Origin: JBHEMK01 sp046262635
GTDB taxonomy: Bacteria > Actinomycetota > Thermoleophilia > Gaiellales > Gaiellaceae
DNA length: 50,612 bases
NCBI GenBank assembly: GCA_046262635.1
Contig: JBHEMK010000005.1
Span: forward strand, 1-50,612
Direction of reading: 5' to 3'
Position 1 is the first letter of the stretch, and each line of letters starts with the position of its first letter. The notes beneath the pieces were generated by a model. That model had not been told where the DNA came from. It saw nothing but the letters and a program-made list of their open reading frames with translations, and ran no database searches. Both the position numbers and the translations under genes were made by a program. Of the stretch, positions 39,860 to 47,781 are shown one piece after another.

Positions 39860-40621
39860 CTAGGTGGGGATATCCGGCCGAACCCTCAGCCAGCGCAGCC
39901 CGAGCCAGACGAACACAGCGAGGACGACGATGCTCATCTCGAGCAGCATCAGCCCGCCGCCGAGCCGCTGGTCGGCCACGGGCGAGAGACCCCACAGCCG
40001 CCGGGCGGTGACATAGGGCGGATAGAACGCGTGCCCCGACCAGATGAAGACGTTCGAGAGAATCCCGCCGGCGAGCCAGACGAAACCGAGCGCGGCGAGC
40101 TTGGGCCCTGGGCCGAACCAGCGCGGGCCCGGGAGCGGCTCGAGCAAGGCCGTCCAGAGCAGCGCCCCGGCGCTGAAGAAGAACGCGTGCTCGAGCGCGT
40201 GAACCGCGGCGTTGTGGAGGGCGGCGTCGTAGAGCGTCGGCACGTGCCAGGCGTAGAGATCCACCGCCCAGATCGGCAGCGCAACGAGCGGATGGGCGAG
40301 CGCACGCAGGCGCTGCACCGGGCGCACAGCCAGAACAGGGCGCAACAGCGGGCCGGTCAGCCCCGACACGGCGAGAAGGGGAGCGACGTCCCCGATCAGC
40401 AGGTGCTGCGCCATATGGACGGAGAACAGCCGCTTCTCGCCGATCGAGTCCAGGGGCGAGGCAACCGCGACGAGGAGCGCGACGAGGGCGAGCCCGAATG
40501 CGGCCCATCTTCGCGCTGAAACCGCCGCCCGGCGCCGGCTCAGCGTCCGCGCCCGGCGGGCGTAGAGCAGCCCGGCCAGGCCGATCGCCGAGAGCGGCAG
40601 CGGGTTGAACGTCCAGACCAC
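39860..40621 (-). CDS. ctaG: Cytochrome oxidase assembly protein, CtaG (caa3) type
   Basis: A 253-aa membrane protein with about seven helices. It matches the caa3_CtaG family: VASPLDSIGEKRLFSVHMAQHLLIGDVAPLLAVSG contains the conserved His pair (HMAQHLL), followed by YAWHVPTLYDAALHNAAVHALEHAFFFSAGALLWTALLEP with further conserved histidines, and GHAFYPPY. Family members help build the copper centres of caa3-type oxidases. It is divergent from coxB, with whose start region it shares a short promoter region. The start is GTG 40621, preceded at 7 bases by TACACT. Confidence 0.9.
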   Translation of the reverse strand: MVWTFNPLPLSAIGLAGLLYARRARTLSRRRAAVSARRWAAFGLALVALLVAVASPLDSIGEKRLFSVHMAQHLLIGDVAPLLAVSGLTGPLLRPVLAVRPVQRLRALAHPLVALPIWAVDLYAWHVPTLYDAALHNAAVHALEHAFFFSAGALLWTALLEPLPGPRWFGPGPKLAALGFVWLAGGILSNVFIWSGHAFYPPYVTARRLWGLSPVADQRLGGGLMLLEMSIVVLAVFVWLGLRWLRVRPDIPT

Positions 40622-40628
40622 GTGCCCG

Positions 40629-40634
40629 AGTGTA
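40629..40634 (-). promoter_or_regulatory. -10 box of ctaG (leaderless)
   Basis: TACACT on the minus strand ends 7 bases before the GTG at 40621. It lies between the divergent ctaG and coxB genes. Confidence 0.5.
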
Positions 40635-40663
40635 GGGACGGCGTGGAAGGGAACCGCTCAGGC

Positions 40664-41677
40664 GTGACCCGCCGCCGTCCGGCGCGGCCGTTCCTCGCGG
40701 CCGCACTCATCGTCGTGGTGGTGCCGCTGCTCGCGGGCTGTGCCTCGAAGCAGAACTCCCTCGCTCCCGAGAGCAAGCCCGCACGCGAGATCACGCACCT
40801 CTGGTGGAACATGTTGATCGGCTCCGCCCTCGGGCTGGGGATCGTCGCGCTGCTCCTCTTTGCGGCCTGGTGGCGCCGGGGCCACGCGGGGATCCCGAGG
40901 GTCGGAGACGGCGAACGGTTCTCGATGCTCGTCGTGCTCGGGCTCGGCGTCGGCGTTCCGATCGTCGTGCTCGCGACGCTCTTCGTCTTCGCGAACATCC
41001 TGATCATCGGCGATACCCAGGCTCCCGCCGCCTCGAAGACGAAATTGACGATCCAGGTCGTTGCCCGCCAGTGGTTCTGGGAGATCCGTTATCCCGGCAC
41101 GACTGCCGTGACCGCGAACGAGCTGCACATCCCGGTGCGGACGCCGGTCAACCTCGAGGTCACAACGGCGGATGTGATTCACAGCTTCTGGGTGCCGCAG
41201 CTCAACCGCAAGATCGACACGATCCCGGGCCAGACGAACCGGATCCTGCTCTACGCGGACAAGGCGGGCCGCTATCGCGGCCAGTGCGCCGAGTTCTGCG
41301 GCCTTCAGCACGCGCACATGTCGATGTACGTGTTCGCCGATCCGCCGGCGAGGTTCCGCGCCTGGCTCGCGAACGAGGCAAAGTCGGCCGCGGCGCCGGC
41401 CGCCCAGCAGGCCGGAGAGCGCGTCTTCCTGGAAGGTCCGTGCGCGAACTGCCACGCGATCCGCGGCACGGCGGCCAAGGGATACGTCGGCCCGGACCTG
41501 ACGCATCTCGGCAGCCGGACGTCGCTCGGGGCGCTGACCCTACCGAACGACCGCACCCGGCTCGCGAGCTGGATCGTCGACTCCCAGCACTTCAAGCCGG
41601 GAAACCAGATGCCGAACATCGAGCTGACCCGCCCGCAGCTGAACGCGGTCGTCGACTACCTGGAGAGCCTCAAGTAG
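40664..41677 (+). CDS. coxB: Cytochrome c oxidase subunit II with fused cytochrome c
   Basis: A 337-aa protein. It has a lipoprotein-type signal (FLAAALIVVVVPLLAGC) and two membrane helices (MLIGSALGLGIVALLLFAAWW; VLGLGVGVPIVVLATLFVFANIL). The CuA domain has VIHSFWVPQLNRKIDTIPGQ and CAEFCGLQHAHMSM, which holds the two Cys, His and Met ligands. A C-terminal cytochrome c has heme motif CANCH. It accepts electrons for the oxidase on the outer face. The frame is open to 40622 with two earlier GTGs; I prefer 40664 because GGAAGGGAA lies about 11 bases before it, but the start is uncertain. Its stop overlaps the coxA GTG. Confidence 0.92.
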   Translation: MTRRRPARPFLAAALIVVVVPLLAGCASKQNSLAPESKPAREITHLWWNMLIGSALGLGIVALLLFAAWWRRGHAGIPRVGDGERFSMLVVLGLGVGVPIVVLATLFVFANILIIGDTQAPAASKTKLTIQVVARQWFWEIRYPGTTAVTANELHIPVRTPVNLEVTTADVIHSFWVPQLNRKIDTIPGQTNRILLYADKAGRYRGQCAEFCGLQHAHMSMYVFADPPARFRAWLANEAKSAAAPAAQQAGERVFLEGPCANCHAIRGTAAKGYVGPDLTHLGSRTSLGALTLPNDRTRLASWIVDSQHFKPGNQMPNIELTRPQLNAVVDYLESLK

Positions 41678-43578
41678 TGGCCACGACGGTCTCCGCACCG
41701 GCACGCGAACGGATCGTGAGGCTCGAGCGCCAGTGGCGCGAGCGGCCCGGGATCCTCGGCTGGCTGACGACGACAGACCACAAGCGGATCGGACTCCTCT
41801 ACTTCTGGACGACGCTCGTCTTCTTCGGTGCCGGCGGGGTCGAGGCGCTGCTGATGCGGACGCAGCTTGTCCGTCCGAACCTCAGCTTCATGTCACCGGA
41901 CACCTACGACCAGGTTTTCACGATGCACGGGGTGACGATGATCTTCTTCTTCATCATCCCGATGACGACCGGCGCCTTCGGGAACTACCTGATCCCGCTG
42001 ATGATCGGCGCACGCGACATGGCGTTCCCGCGGCTGAACGCGCTCAGCTTCTGGCTCTTCGCCGCCTCCGGGCTCTTCATCTACGCCGGGCTCGCCGGGG
42101 GCTGGGGGCCGAATGCCGGCTGGTTCGACTACGTCCCGCTGGCCTCGAGGAAGTACGACCCCGGCCCGAACATTGACTTCTACGCCCTCGGCCTGATCTT
42201 CAACGGCATCTCCTCGACGATCGCCGCGTCGAATTTCATCGTCACGATGTTCAAGCACCGGGCGCCCGGGATGTCCTTCAACCGGATGCCGCTTTTCTGC
42301 TTCGCCTTCCTCGCGGCGTCCTTCGGCCTGCTCCTCGCCCTGCCCGTGCTCAGCGCGGACCTGATCTTCCTCTTCCTCGACCGCAACCTCGGCTTCCACT
42401 TCTTCGACGTGGCGCACGGCGGCTCGGCGCTGCTCTGGCAGCACCTCTTCTGGTTCTTCGGCCATCCGGAGGTCTACATCCTGATCGTGCCGGCCTTCGG
42501 GATCGCGACCGAGATCATTCCCGCGTTCACGCAGCGGCGGCTCGTCGCCTTCCCGCTCGTCGCGATCGCCGAGCTCCTCGTCGTCTTTATCGGCTTCGGC
42601 GTCTGGGCGCACCACATGTTCGCAACGGGGATGCCGACGATCTCCGTGGTCTTCTTCGCGGCTGCGACTGCGATGGTGGTCGTGCCGAGCACGATCCAGG
42701 TCTTCGCGTGGTGCATGACGATCGTCTCCGGTCGGCCGCAGTTCCGGACACCGCTGCTCTTCATCGTCGGCTTCATTCTCTTCTTCGTGGCCGGCGGGCT
42801 GACCGGAATCATGTTCCTCGCGGTGCCGTTCGATCAGCAGACGACCGACACCTACTTCGTCGTCGCCCACTTCCACTACATCATCTTCGGCGCCGCGGTC
42901 TTCCCGATCTTCGGCGGCATGTACTACTGGTTCCCGAAGGTCACGGGCAGGATGTACTTCGAGCGGCCGGGGCAGATCAGCTTCTGGATCATCTTCCTCG
43001 GGACGAACCTGCTCTTCTTCCCAATGCACATCGTCGGGCTGCTCGGCATGCCTCGCCGGCAGTACACGTATCCGGGCGGAGTCGGCTGGACCGCGTACAA
43101 CGTCGCCGAGACGATCGGCGGCTACATCACGCTCCTCGGGATCCTGCTGCTCTTCGGGAACCTCGTCGTGAGCTACAGGCGCGGCCGGCCCGCCGGGCCC
43201 GATCCCTGGCGCGGGCCGACGCTCGAGTGGGCGACGAGCTCGCCTCCGCCCGACTACAACTTCGACGTCATCCCGAAGGTGTCGAGCGCGTACCCGAACT
43301 GGGACGTCGAGGATCGTGCCGAGGATCGCCAGAAGCTCGCCGACGGCGTTCTCGTGCTGGAGCGGGGACACCAGCAAACGCTCGGCACCGTCGTCGACGG
43401 CACCTTCACGGATGTGGTCGACATGCCGCATTCGTCGCCCTGGCCCGTGCTGCTGACCCTCTGCGTCACGGCGATCTTCGTCCTGCTGCTGATCGGCCGG
43501 TTCGGGACGGCCGGACTCGTCGGCGTCGTCGCACTGCTCGCCCTCCTCGCCTGGCACGCGCGGGAGCCGCAGGGATGA
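41677..43578 (+). CDS. coxA: Cytochrome c oxidase subunit I
   Basis: A 633-aa catalytic subunit with 12 core helices and an extra C-terminal one. It has the heme a ligand His in FTMHGVTMIFFF, the CuB and His-Tyr motif WFFGHPEVYILIVPAFG, WAHHMF with two CuB histidines, and HFHYIIFG carrying the heme a and a3 ligands. The Tyr in HPEVY marks an A-type oxidase. The last 90 residues add a soluble loop and one more membrane segment (PVLLTLCVTAIFVLLLIG). GTG 41677 shares a base with the coxB stop, and its end overlaps coxC by 4 bases. Confidence 0.96.
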   Translation: MATTVSAPARERIVRLERQWRERPGILGWLTTTDHKRIGLLYFWTTLVFFGAGGVEALLMRTQLVRPNLSFMSPDTYDQVFTMHGVTMIFFFIIPMTTGAFGNYLIPLMIGARDMAFPRLNALSFWLFAASGLFIYAGLAGGWGPNAGWFDYVPLASRKYDPGPNIDFYALGLIFNGISSTIAASNFIVTMFKHRAPGMSFNRMPLFCFAFLAASFGLLLALPVLSADLIFLFLDRNLGFHFFDVAHGGSALLWQHLFWFFGHPEVYILIVPAFGIATEIIPAFTQRRLVAFPLVAIAELLVVFIGFGVWAHHMFATGMPTISVVFFAAATAMVVVPSTIQVFAWCMTIVSGRPQFRTPLLFIVGFILFFVAGGLTGIMFLAVPFDQQTTDTYFVVAHFHYIIFGAAVFPIFGGMYYWFPKVTGRMYFERPGQISFWIIFLGTNLLFFPMHIVGLLGMPRRQYTYPGGVGWTAYNVAETIGGYITLLGILLLFGNLVVSYRRGRPAGPDPWRGPTLEWATSSPPPDYNFDVIPKVSSAYPNWDVEDRAEDRQKLADGVLVLERGHQQTLGTVVDGTFTDVVDMPHSSPWPVLLTLCVTAIFVLLLIGRFGTAGLVGVVALLALLAWHAREPQG

Positions 43579-44153
43579 GCGGCTACGCCTCTGTGCGCCG
43601 GGTCGGCTACCCCGCCGGCTGGTGGGGGATGGCAATGTTCGTCGCGGGCGAGGCGATGCTCTTCGGGGCCTTCGTCGCGACCTACTTCTACCTGCGCTTC
43701 AAGACGCTCCACTGGCCGCCGCCCGGTATCGCCGAGCCGAAGCTGCTCGTGCCACTGGTCCTGCTCGGTGTGCTGCTGCTGACGAGCGCTCCCGTCCAAG
43801 GCGCCGCGCGGGCGGCGCAGGACGGCCGGGCGGCGCCGGCGCGGCGGCTGATCCTCCTCGCGCTGCTCGTCCAGGCGGCGTACCTCGCGATGCAGGTGCA
43901 CCTCTACGCCGGCGACCTCGACCGGTTCACGCCCCAGGACAACGCCTACGGCTCGATCTACTTCACGCTGCTCGGCGCCGCCCATGCGCACGTCGCCCTC
44001 GGGCTGCTGTTCGACCTCTGGCTGCTCGTCAAGCTCGCCGGCGGCCTGACCTCGTACCGCGTCAACGGCGTCCGGGCCGTCGCCTTCTACTGGCACGCCG
44101 TCAACGTGATCACGCTCCTCGTGACCCTGACGATCCTCTCACCCGCCATATGA
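43575..44153 (+). CDS. coxC: Cytochrome c oxidase subunit III
   Basis: A 192-aa protein with five membrane helices, the short actinobacterial form. Typical parts are GWWGMAMFVAGEAMLFGAFVATYFYLR (conserved Glu) and YGSIYFTLLGAAHAHVALGLLFDLW, with the closing FYWHAVNVITLLVTLTI. It stabilises subunit I and proton uptake. ATG 43575 overlaps the coxA stop (ATGA), and its own end overlaps the next ATG. Confidence 0.93.
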   Translation: MSGYASVRRVGYPAGWWGMAMFVAGEAMLFGAFVATYFYLRFKTLHWPPPGIAEPKLLVPLVLLGVLLLTSAPVQGAARAAQDGRAAPARRLILLALLVQAAYLAMQVHLYAGDLDRFTPQDNAYGSIYFTLLGAAHAHVALGLLFDLWLLVKLAGGLTSYRVNGVRAVAFYWHAVNVITLLVTLTILSPAI

Positions 44154-44524
44154 GCCTGCGGCTCCTCGGCCTGCTCCAGTGGTTCGGCCTGCTGGGCGCG
44201 GCCGGCGCGTGGGCGGCACAGCACCTCGTCGGCTACGGCGTCACCGACGCCAGCTGCAGCGTCGCAGGGATTCACTGGGGCGTCGCGCAAGACGCGTGGC
44301 AGATCGGGCTGATGGTCGGCGCGTGCATCGTCATCGTTGCCGCGGAGGGAGCGGCGGCGATCGTGTTCCGTGAGACACGCGATGTTGAGGAGACGGCCGG
44401 ACCGCCGCTCGGCCGCCTGCATTTCTTCGCGACGGCGGCGCTCGTCGCGAACCTGCTCTTCCTCGGGATCGTCGTCATGGACGGTCTCGCGTCGGTCCTC
44501 GACGTCGCCTGCCGCCAGTCGTGA
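44150..44524 (+). CDS. Small membrane protein of the cox-qcr operon, unknown
   Basis: A 124-aa protein with three membrane helices (LLGLLQWFGLLGAAGAWAAQHLVGYG; WQIGLMVGACIVIVAAEGAAAIVF; FFATAALVANLLFLGIVVMDGL). Cysteines occur at DASCSVAG and near the end (VACRQS). I do not recognise a named family. Its place between coxC and qcrC, with ATGA and GTGA overlaps on both sides, suggests an accessory subunit or assembly factor of the oxidase-bcc supercomplex. It is not obviously CtaF, the usual fourth oxidase subunit of actinobacteria. Confidence 0.75.
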   Translation: MSLRLLGLLQWFGLLGAAGAWAAQHLVGYGVTDASCSVAGIHWGVAQDAWQIGLMVGACIVIVAAEGAAAIVFRETRDVEETAGPPLGRLHFFATAALVANLLFLGIVVMDGLASVLDVACRQS

Positions 44525-45294
44525 GCGTCCGCGCCGTCATCGCCTTCGTCCTGCTCATGCTCGCTGCTCCGGCGAGAGCCGCGCCGCCAAACGCGCAGCT
44601 CGCGCTGCTCGGGTCTCACCTCTACGGCCAGTACTGCATCGCCTGCCACGGCGCCAACGGCACCGGAATCGTCCGCGCGCGGAGCGGCGGCTCGGGCCCG
44701 TTGCGCGACCAGTCGGGGAAGGAGGCCTATGGGCCTTCGCTCCGCGGCGTCGGCGCACTCTCGGCCGACTTCTACCTGCGCACCGGCTACATGCCGCTCC
44801 CGCAGGTCGGGATCCAGCCGCGTCGAGCGCGCGTCCTCTTCTCCGGCGGCGAGATCGACGCGCTCGTCGCGTACGTCGCCTCGCTCGGCGGCGGTCCGGC
44901 AATTCCGAAGCCGCAGCCCGCGCGCGGAAATCTTTCGGAGGGGATGAGGCTCTTCACCGAGCACTGCGCCGGCTGCCACCAGGTGGCCGCCGAGGGCGGT
45001 TACGTGACGGGCGGACTGCCGCCGCCACTCGGCGCCGACGGCCCGGTGCAGATCGCCCAGGCCGTCCGGATCGGGCCGTGGGTAATGCCGCGCTTCTCGG
45101 AGGAGTCGATCAGCCGCCGGCAGCTCGACTCGATCATCGCCTATGTCCAGTACGCAAAGCATCCCGACAACCCGGGCGGCTGGTCGATCGGACGCATCGG
45201 CCCGGTCCCCGAAGGGCTCGCGACCTGGTTCATCGGCGCGGCGGCGCTCGTCGCGCTCTGCGTTGCGATCGGCGAGAGGTTGAAGCGTGAGTAG
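44521..45294 (+). CDS. qcrC: Diheme cytochrome c subunit of the bcc complex
   Basis: A 257-aa protein. It has an N-terminal signal or anchor (AVIAFVLLMLAAPARAAPP), heme motif 1 CIACH (C39-H43) and heme motif 2 CAGCH (C149-H153), and a C-terminal membrane anchor (GLATWFIGAAALVALCVAIG). This is the QcrC layout of actinobacterial menaquinol:cytochrome c reductases, in which the two hemes pass electrons straight to the oxidase. Axial Met candidates are in GYMPLPQ and WVMPRFS. GTG 44521 overlaps the previous stop, and its end overlaps qcrA by 8 bases. Confidence 0.93.
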   Translation: MSVRAVIAFVLLMLAAPARAAPPNAQLALLGSHLYGQYCIACHGANGTGIVRARSGGSGPLRDQSGKEAYGPSLRGVGALSADFYLRTGYMPLPQVGIQPRRARVLFSGGEIDALVAYVASLGGGPAIPKPQPARGNLSEGMRLFTEHCAGCHQVAAEGGYVTGGLPPPLGADGPVQIAQAVRIGPWVMPRFSEESISRRQLDSIIAYVQYAKHPDNPGGWSIGRIGPVPEGLATWFIGAAALVALCVAIGERLKRE

Positions 45295-46279
45295 AGCCAG
45301 GGACTGGGTCGTCTCGGTCGTCGTGCTCACGCTCGGCCGCGGGCAGCCGAAGCCGAGGATCCGGCGCAGACGGATCGTCGAGCGCGGCACCCCGGAGCGC
45401 CGCGCCGAGACGGCGGCGCTCGTGTTGCTCGGGCTCGGATCTCTGCTCGCCGTGGTCTTCGTCGTGATCTACGCGCTCGACCGCCTGCCGCGCCAGACCC
45501 AGCTGCTCGGGCTTGCACTTGGGCTCTCGCTGGCGGCGATCGCGGCCGCCTGCATCGTCATGGCGAAGCGGCTCGTCGTCACCGAGGAGCTCGAGGAGGA
45601 CTATCCGATCCCCGAGCACCCGGAGGAGCAGGAGCAGGTCGAGCAGATCCTCGCCGAGAGCGGTGACCGCCTGACGAGGCGGCGGCTCTTCAAGCTCGGC
45701 CTCGGCGCTGCCGGCGGCTCGCTCGGCGTCGCGCTGGTCACACCGGTGCTCTCGCTGGGGCCGGTAATCGACACCGCCCCCTTCTACGGCACGCCGTGGC
45801 GGCGGGGGCGCCGGCTCGTCGACGACGGCGGCAAGCCCTGGCGGGCAGCCGACATCGAGCAGGACAACATCTACACCGCATATCCCGAAGGGGCGGACAA
45901 GGAGGAGCTCGGCTCGCCGCTTGTGCTCGTGCGCCTGCCGACCGGTCAGCTTCGCCTGCCCGGCGACCGCCGGGGTTGGGACGCCGGCGGAATCGTCGCC
46001 TACTCCAAGATCTGCACACACGCGGGTTGTGCGATCTCGCTCTACCGCGCCCCGCTCTTCCAACCCGACGAGCCGCGCCCGGCGCTTGTCTGCCCCTGCC
46101 ACTACTCGACGTTCGATCCGGCCACGGGCGGCAACGTGCTTTTCGGGCCGGCCGGCCGGCCGCTGCCGCAGCTCCCGCTCGTCGTCGACCGCAAGGGGAC
46201 GCTCCGCGCCGGCGGCAACTTCAACCAGCCGGTTGGCCCCTCCTGGTGGGGCGTTCGGCTCAGGAGGCCGAACCCGTGA
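45287..46279 (+). CDS. qcrA: Rieske iron-sulfur subunit of the bcc complex
   Basis: A 330-aa protein. The N-terminal part has two or three membrane segments (TAALVLLGLGSLLAVVFVVIYAL; LGLALGLSLAAIAAACIVMA) and a third after RRRLFKLGLGAAGG, a twin-arginine-like motif that suits the known Tat-dependent insertion of actinobacterial Rieske proteins. The Rieske site is CTHAGC (C243, H245) and CPCHYSTF (C269, H272); C248 and C271 would form the disulfide. It takes electrons from menaquinol. GTG 45287 overlaps qcrC by 8 bases and its end overlaps qcrB by 4. Confidence 0.95.
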   Translation: MSRARDWVVSVVVLTLGRGQPKPRIRRRRIVERGTPERRAETAALVLLGLGSLLAVVFVVIYALDRLPRQTQLLGLALGLSLAAIAAACIVMAKRLVVTEELEEDYPIPEHPEEQEQVEQILAESGDRLTRRRLFKLGLGAAGGSLGVALVTPVLSLGPVIDTAPFYGTPWRRGRRLVDDGGKPWRAADIEQDNIYTAYPEGADKEELGSPLVLVRLPTGQLRLPGDRRGWDAGGIVAYSKICTHAGCAISLYRAPLFQPDEPRPALVCPCHYSTFDPATGGNVLFGPAGRPLPQLPLVVDRKGTLRAGGNFNQPVGPSWWGVRLRRPNP

Positions 46280-47640
46280 GCCTGACCCGCAAGACGGTCC
46301 GGTACGTCGACCAGCGCAGCGGCGCGGCCCCGCTGATCCGGAAGTCGCTGCGCTACCTGTTTCCCGACCACTGGTCGTTCCTGCTCGGGGAGGTTGCGCT
46401 GTACGCGTTCATCGTCCTCGTCGGGACAGGGATCTACCTGACGTTCTTCTTCATCCCGAGCACCGCCGACACCGTCTACCACGGGCCCTACGTGCCGCTG
46501 CAGGGGCAGCACATGACCGAGGCCTACCGCTCGGTCGTGAACATCTCGTTCTCGGTGAAGGCCGGGCTGCTGATCCGCCAGACTCACCACTGGGCGGCGA
46601 ACGTGTTCGTCGCCGCTGTCGTCCTGCACATGCTGCGGATCTTCTTCACGGGCGCGTTCCGCAAGCCGCGCGACCTGACGTACTACCTCGGCGTGACGAT
46701 GCTCTTCCTCGCCCTGCTCGAGGGCTACCTCGGCTACTCGCTCGCCGATGACCTGCTCTCGGGGATGGGGCTCGCGATCGGCTACTCGGTCGCCCTCTCG
46801 ATTCCGTTCGTCGGCGCGAACTTCGCGGCCCTGATCTGGCATGGACCGTTCCCCGGCGACCACGCTTTCTGGTCGCGGATGTACATCGGGCACGTCCTGC
46901 TCCTGCCGATCGTGATTGGGACGATGATCGGCGCCCATCTCCTGCTCGTCGCATCACGCCACCACACGCAGTTCAGGCGCAAGCGACAGGAGACCGAGCG
47001 GACTCTCGTCGGCGTGCCGGCGTTTCCGGGGCAGGCGCCGCGGTCGATCGGGCTGATGCTCGGCACTGCCTCGGTGCTGTTCCTGCTCGGGGGGCTCGTC
47101 CAGATCAACCCCGTCTGGCTCTGGGGCCCCTATCACACGGGCTCGTCCACAAACGGTGCGCAGCCGGACTGGTATCTGGGCTGGCTGATCGGCGCGCTGC
47201 GGCTCGTGCCGGGCTGGGACTGGGTGGTCGGCAAGTACACGCTCGTGCCGAACCCGTTCTGGGGCGGCGCGCTCTTTCCCACCGTCGTGCTGATGTTCAT
47301 GTACGTCTACCCGTGGCTCGAGCGGCGGGCGACGGGCGAGTACGGCTACTACAACCTCCTCGACCGGCCGCGGGACAATCCGTGGCGTACGGCGATCGGG
47401 ACGGGCGTGCTGACGTGGGTCTTCCTGGTCTTCGTCGCCGGCTCGTCCGATCGGGTCGACGTGCTGTTCAACCTCTCGTACCACTCCCAGATCGTGTTCT
47501 ACCGCGTGGCCGTCCTGGTCGGCCCGCTCGCGGCCGCCGCGATCGCCTACCGGGTCTGCCTCGAGCTGCAGCGGGGCGAGCGTGTCGAGCGTGATCGCGA
47601 GGCCGCCGAGAGCGAGGCCGAAGCCGCAGCGGCGGGGTAG
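46276..47640 (+). CDS. qcrB: Cytochrome b subunit of the bcc complex
   Basis: A 454-aa protein with about eight to nine membrane helices. Heme b ligands lie in QTHHWAANVFVAAVVLHMLR and in the later helix YIGHVLLLPIVIGTMIGAHLLLVA. The quinol-site segment QPDWYLGWLIGALRLVPG corresponds to the PEWY region. The C-terminal tail (LELQRGERVERDREAAESEAEA) is charged and cytoplasmic. GTG 46276 overlaps qcrA; the frame is open further upstream but the overlap pattern of the operon supports this start. It is the last gene of the respiratory operon, followed by a hairpin. Confidence 0.95.
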   Translation: MSLTRKTVRYVDQRSGAAPLIRKSLRYLFPDHWSFLLGEVALYAFIVLVGTGIYLTFFFIPSTADTVYHGPYVPLQGQHMTEAYRSVVNISFSVKAGLLIRQTHHWAANVFVAAVVLHMLRIFFTGAFRKPRDLTYYLGVTMLFLALLEGYLGYSLADDLLSGMGLAIGYSVALSIPFVGANFAALIWHGPFPGDHAFWSRMYIGHVLLLPIVIGTMIGAHLLLVASRHHTQFRRKRQETERTLVGVPAFPGQAPRSIGLMLGTASVLFLLGGLVQINPVWLWGPYHTGSSTNGAQPDWYLGWLIGALRLVPGWDWVVGKYTLVPNPFWGGALFPTVVLMFMYVYPWLERRATGEYGYYNLLDRPRDNPWRTAIGTGVLTWVFLVFVAGSSDRVDVLFNLSYHSQIVFYRVAVLVGPLAAAAIAYRVCLELQRGERVERDREAAESEAEAAAAG

Positions 47641-47751
47641 GTGCGCCCGCCGCGGCCGTCAGGTGGCCGGAACGTCTCTGCGCCGTTGACCACCCTCAAG
47701 CCGGTCCCGCATCGGCTCGGCGTGGACCCTGTTGTGCCTTGACGTGTCGTA

Positions 47752-47780
47752 CCGGGCCGGATCAAACGTGACCGGCCCGG
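47752..47780. terminator. Bidirectional hairpin between qcrB and the aconitase gene
   Basis: CCGGGCCGG (47752-47760) and CCGGCCCGG (47772-47780) pair perfectly around an 11-base loop. It lies 111 bases past the qcrB stop and touches the aconitase stop on the other strand, so it can serve both convergent genes. No T-run. Confidence 0.7.
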
Positions 47781-47781
47781 G

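Noticed and set aside
41893..43635. 580-codon minus-strand frame across coxA
   Set aside because: Made of charged Arg/Asp/Glu-rich sequence mirroring the hydrophobic helices of coxA; no recognisable domain.
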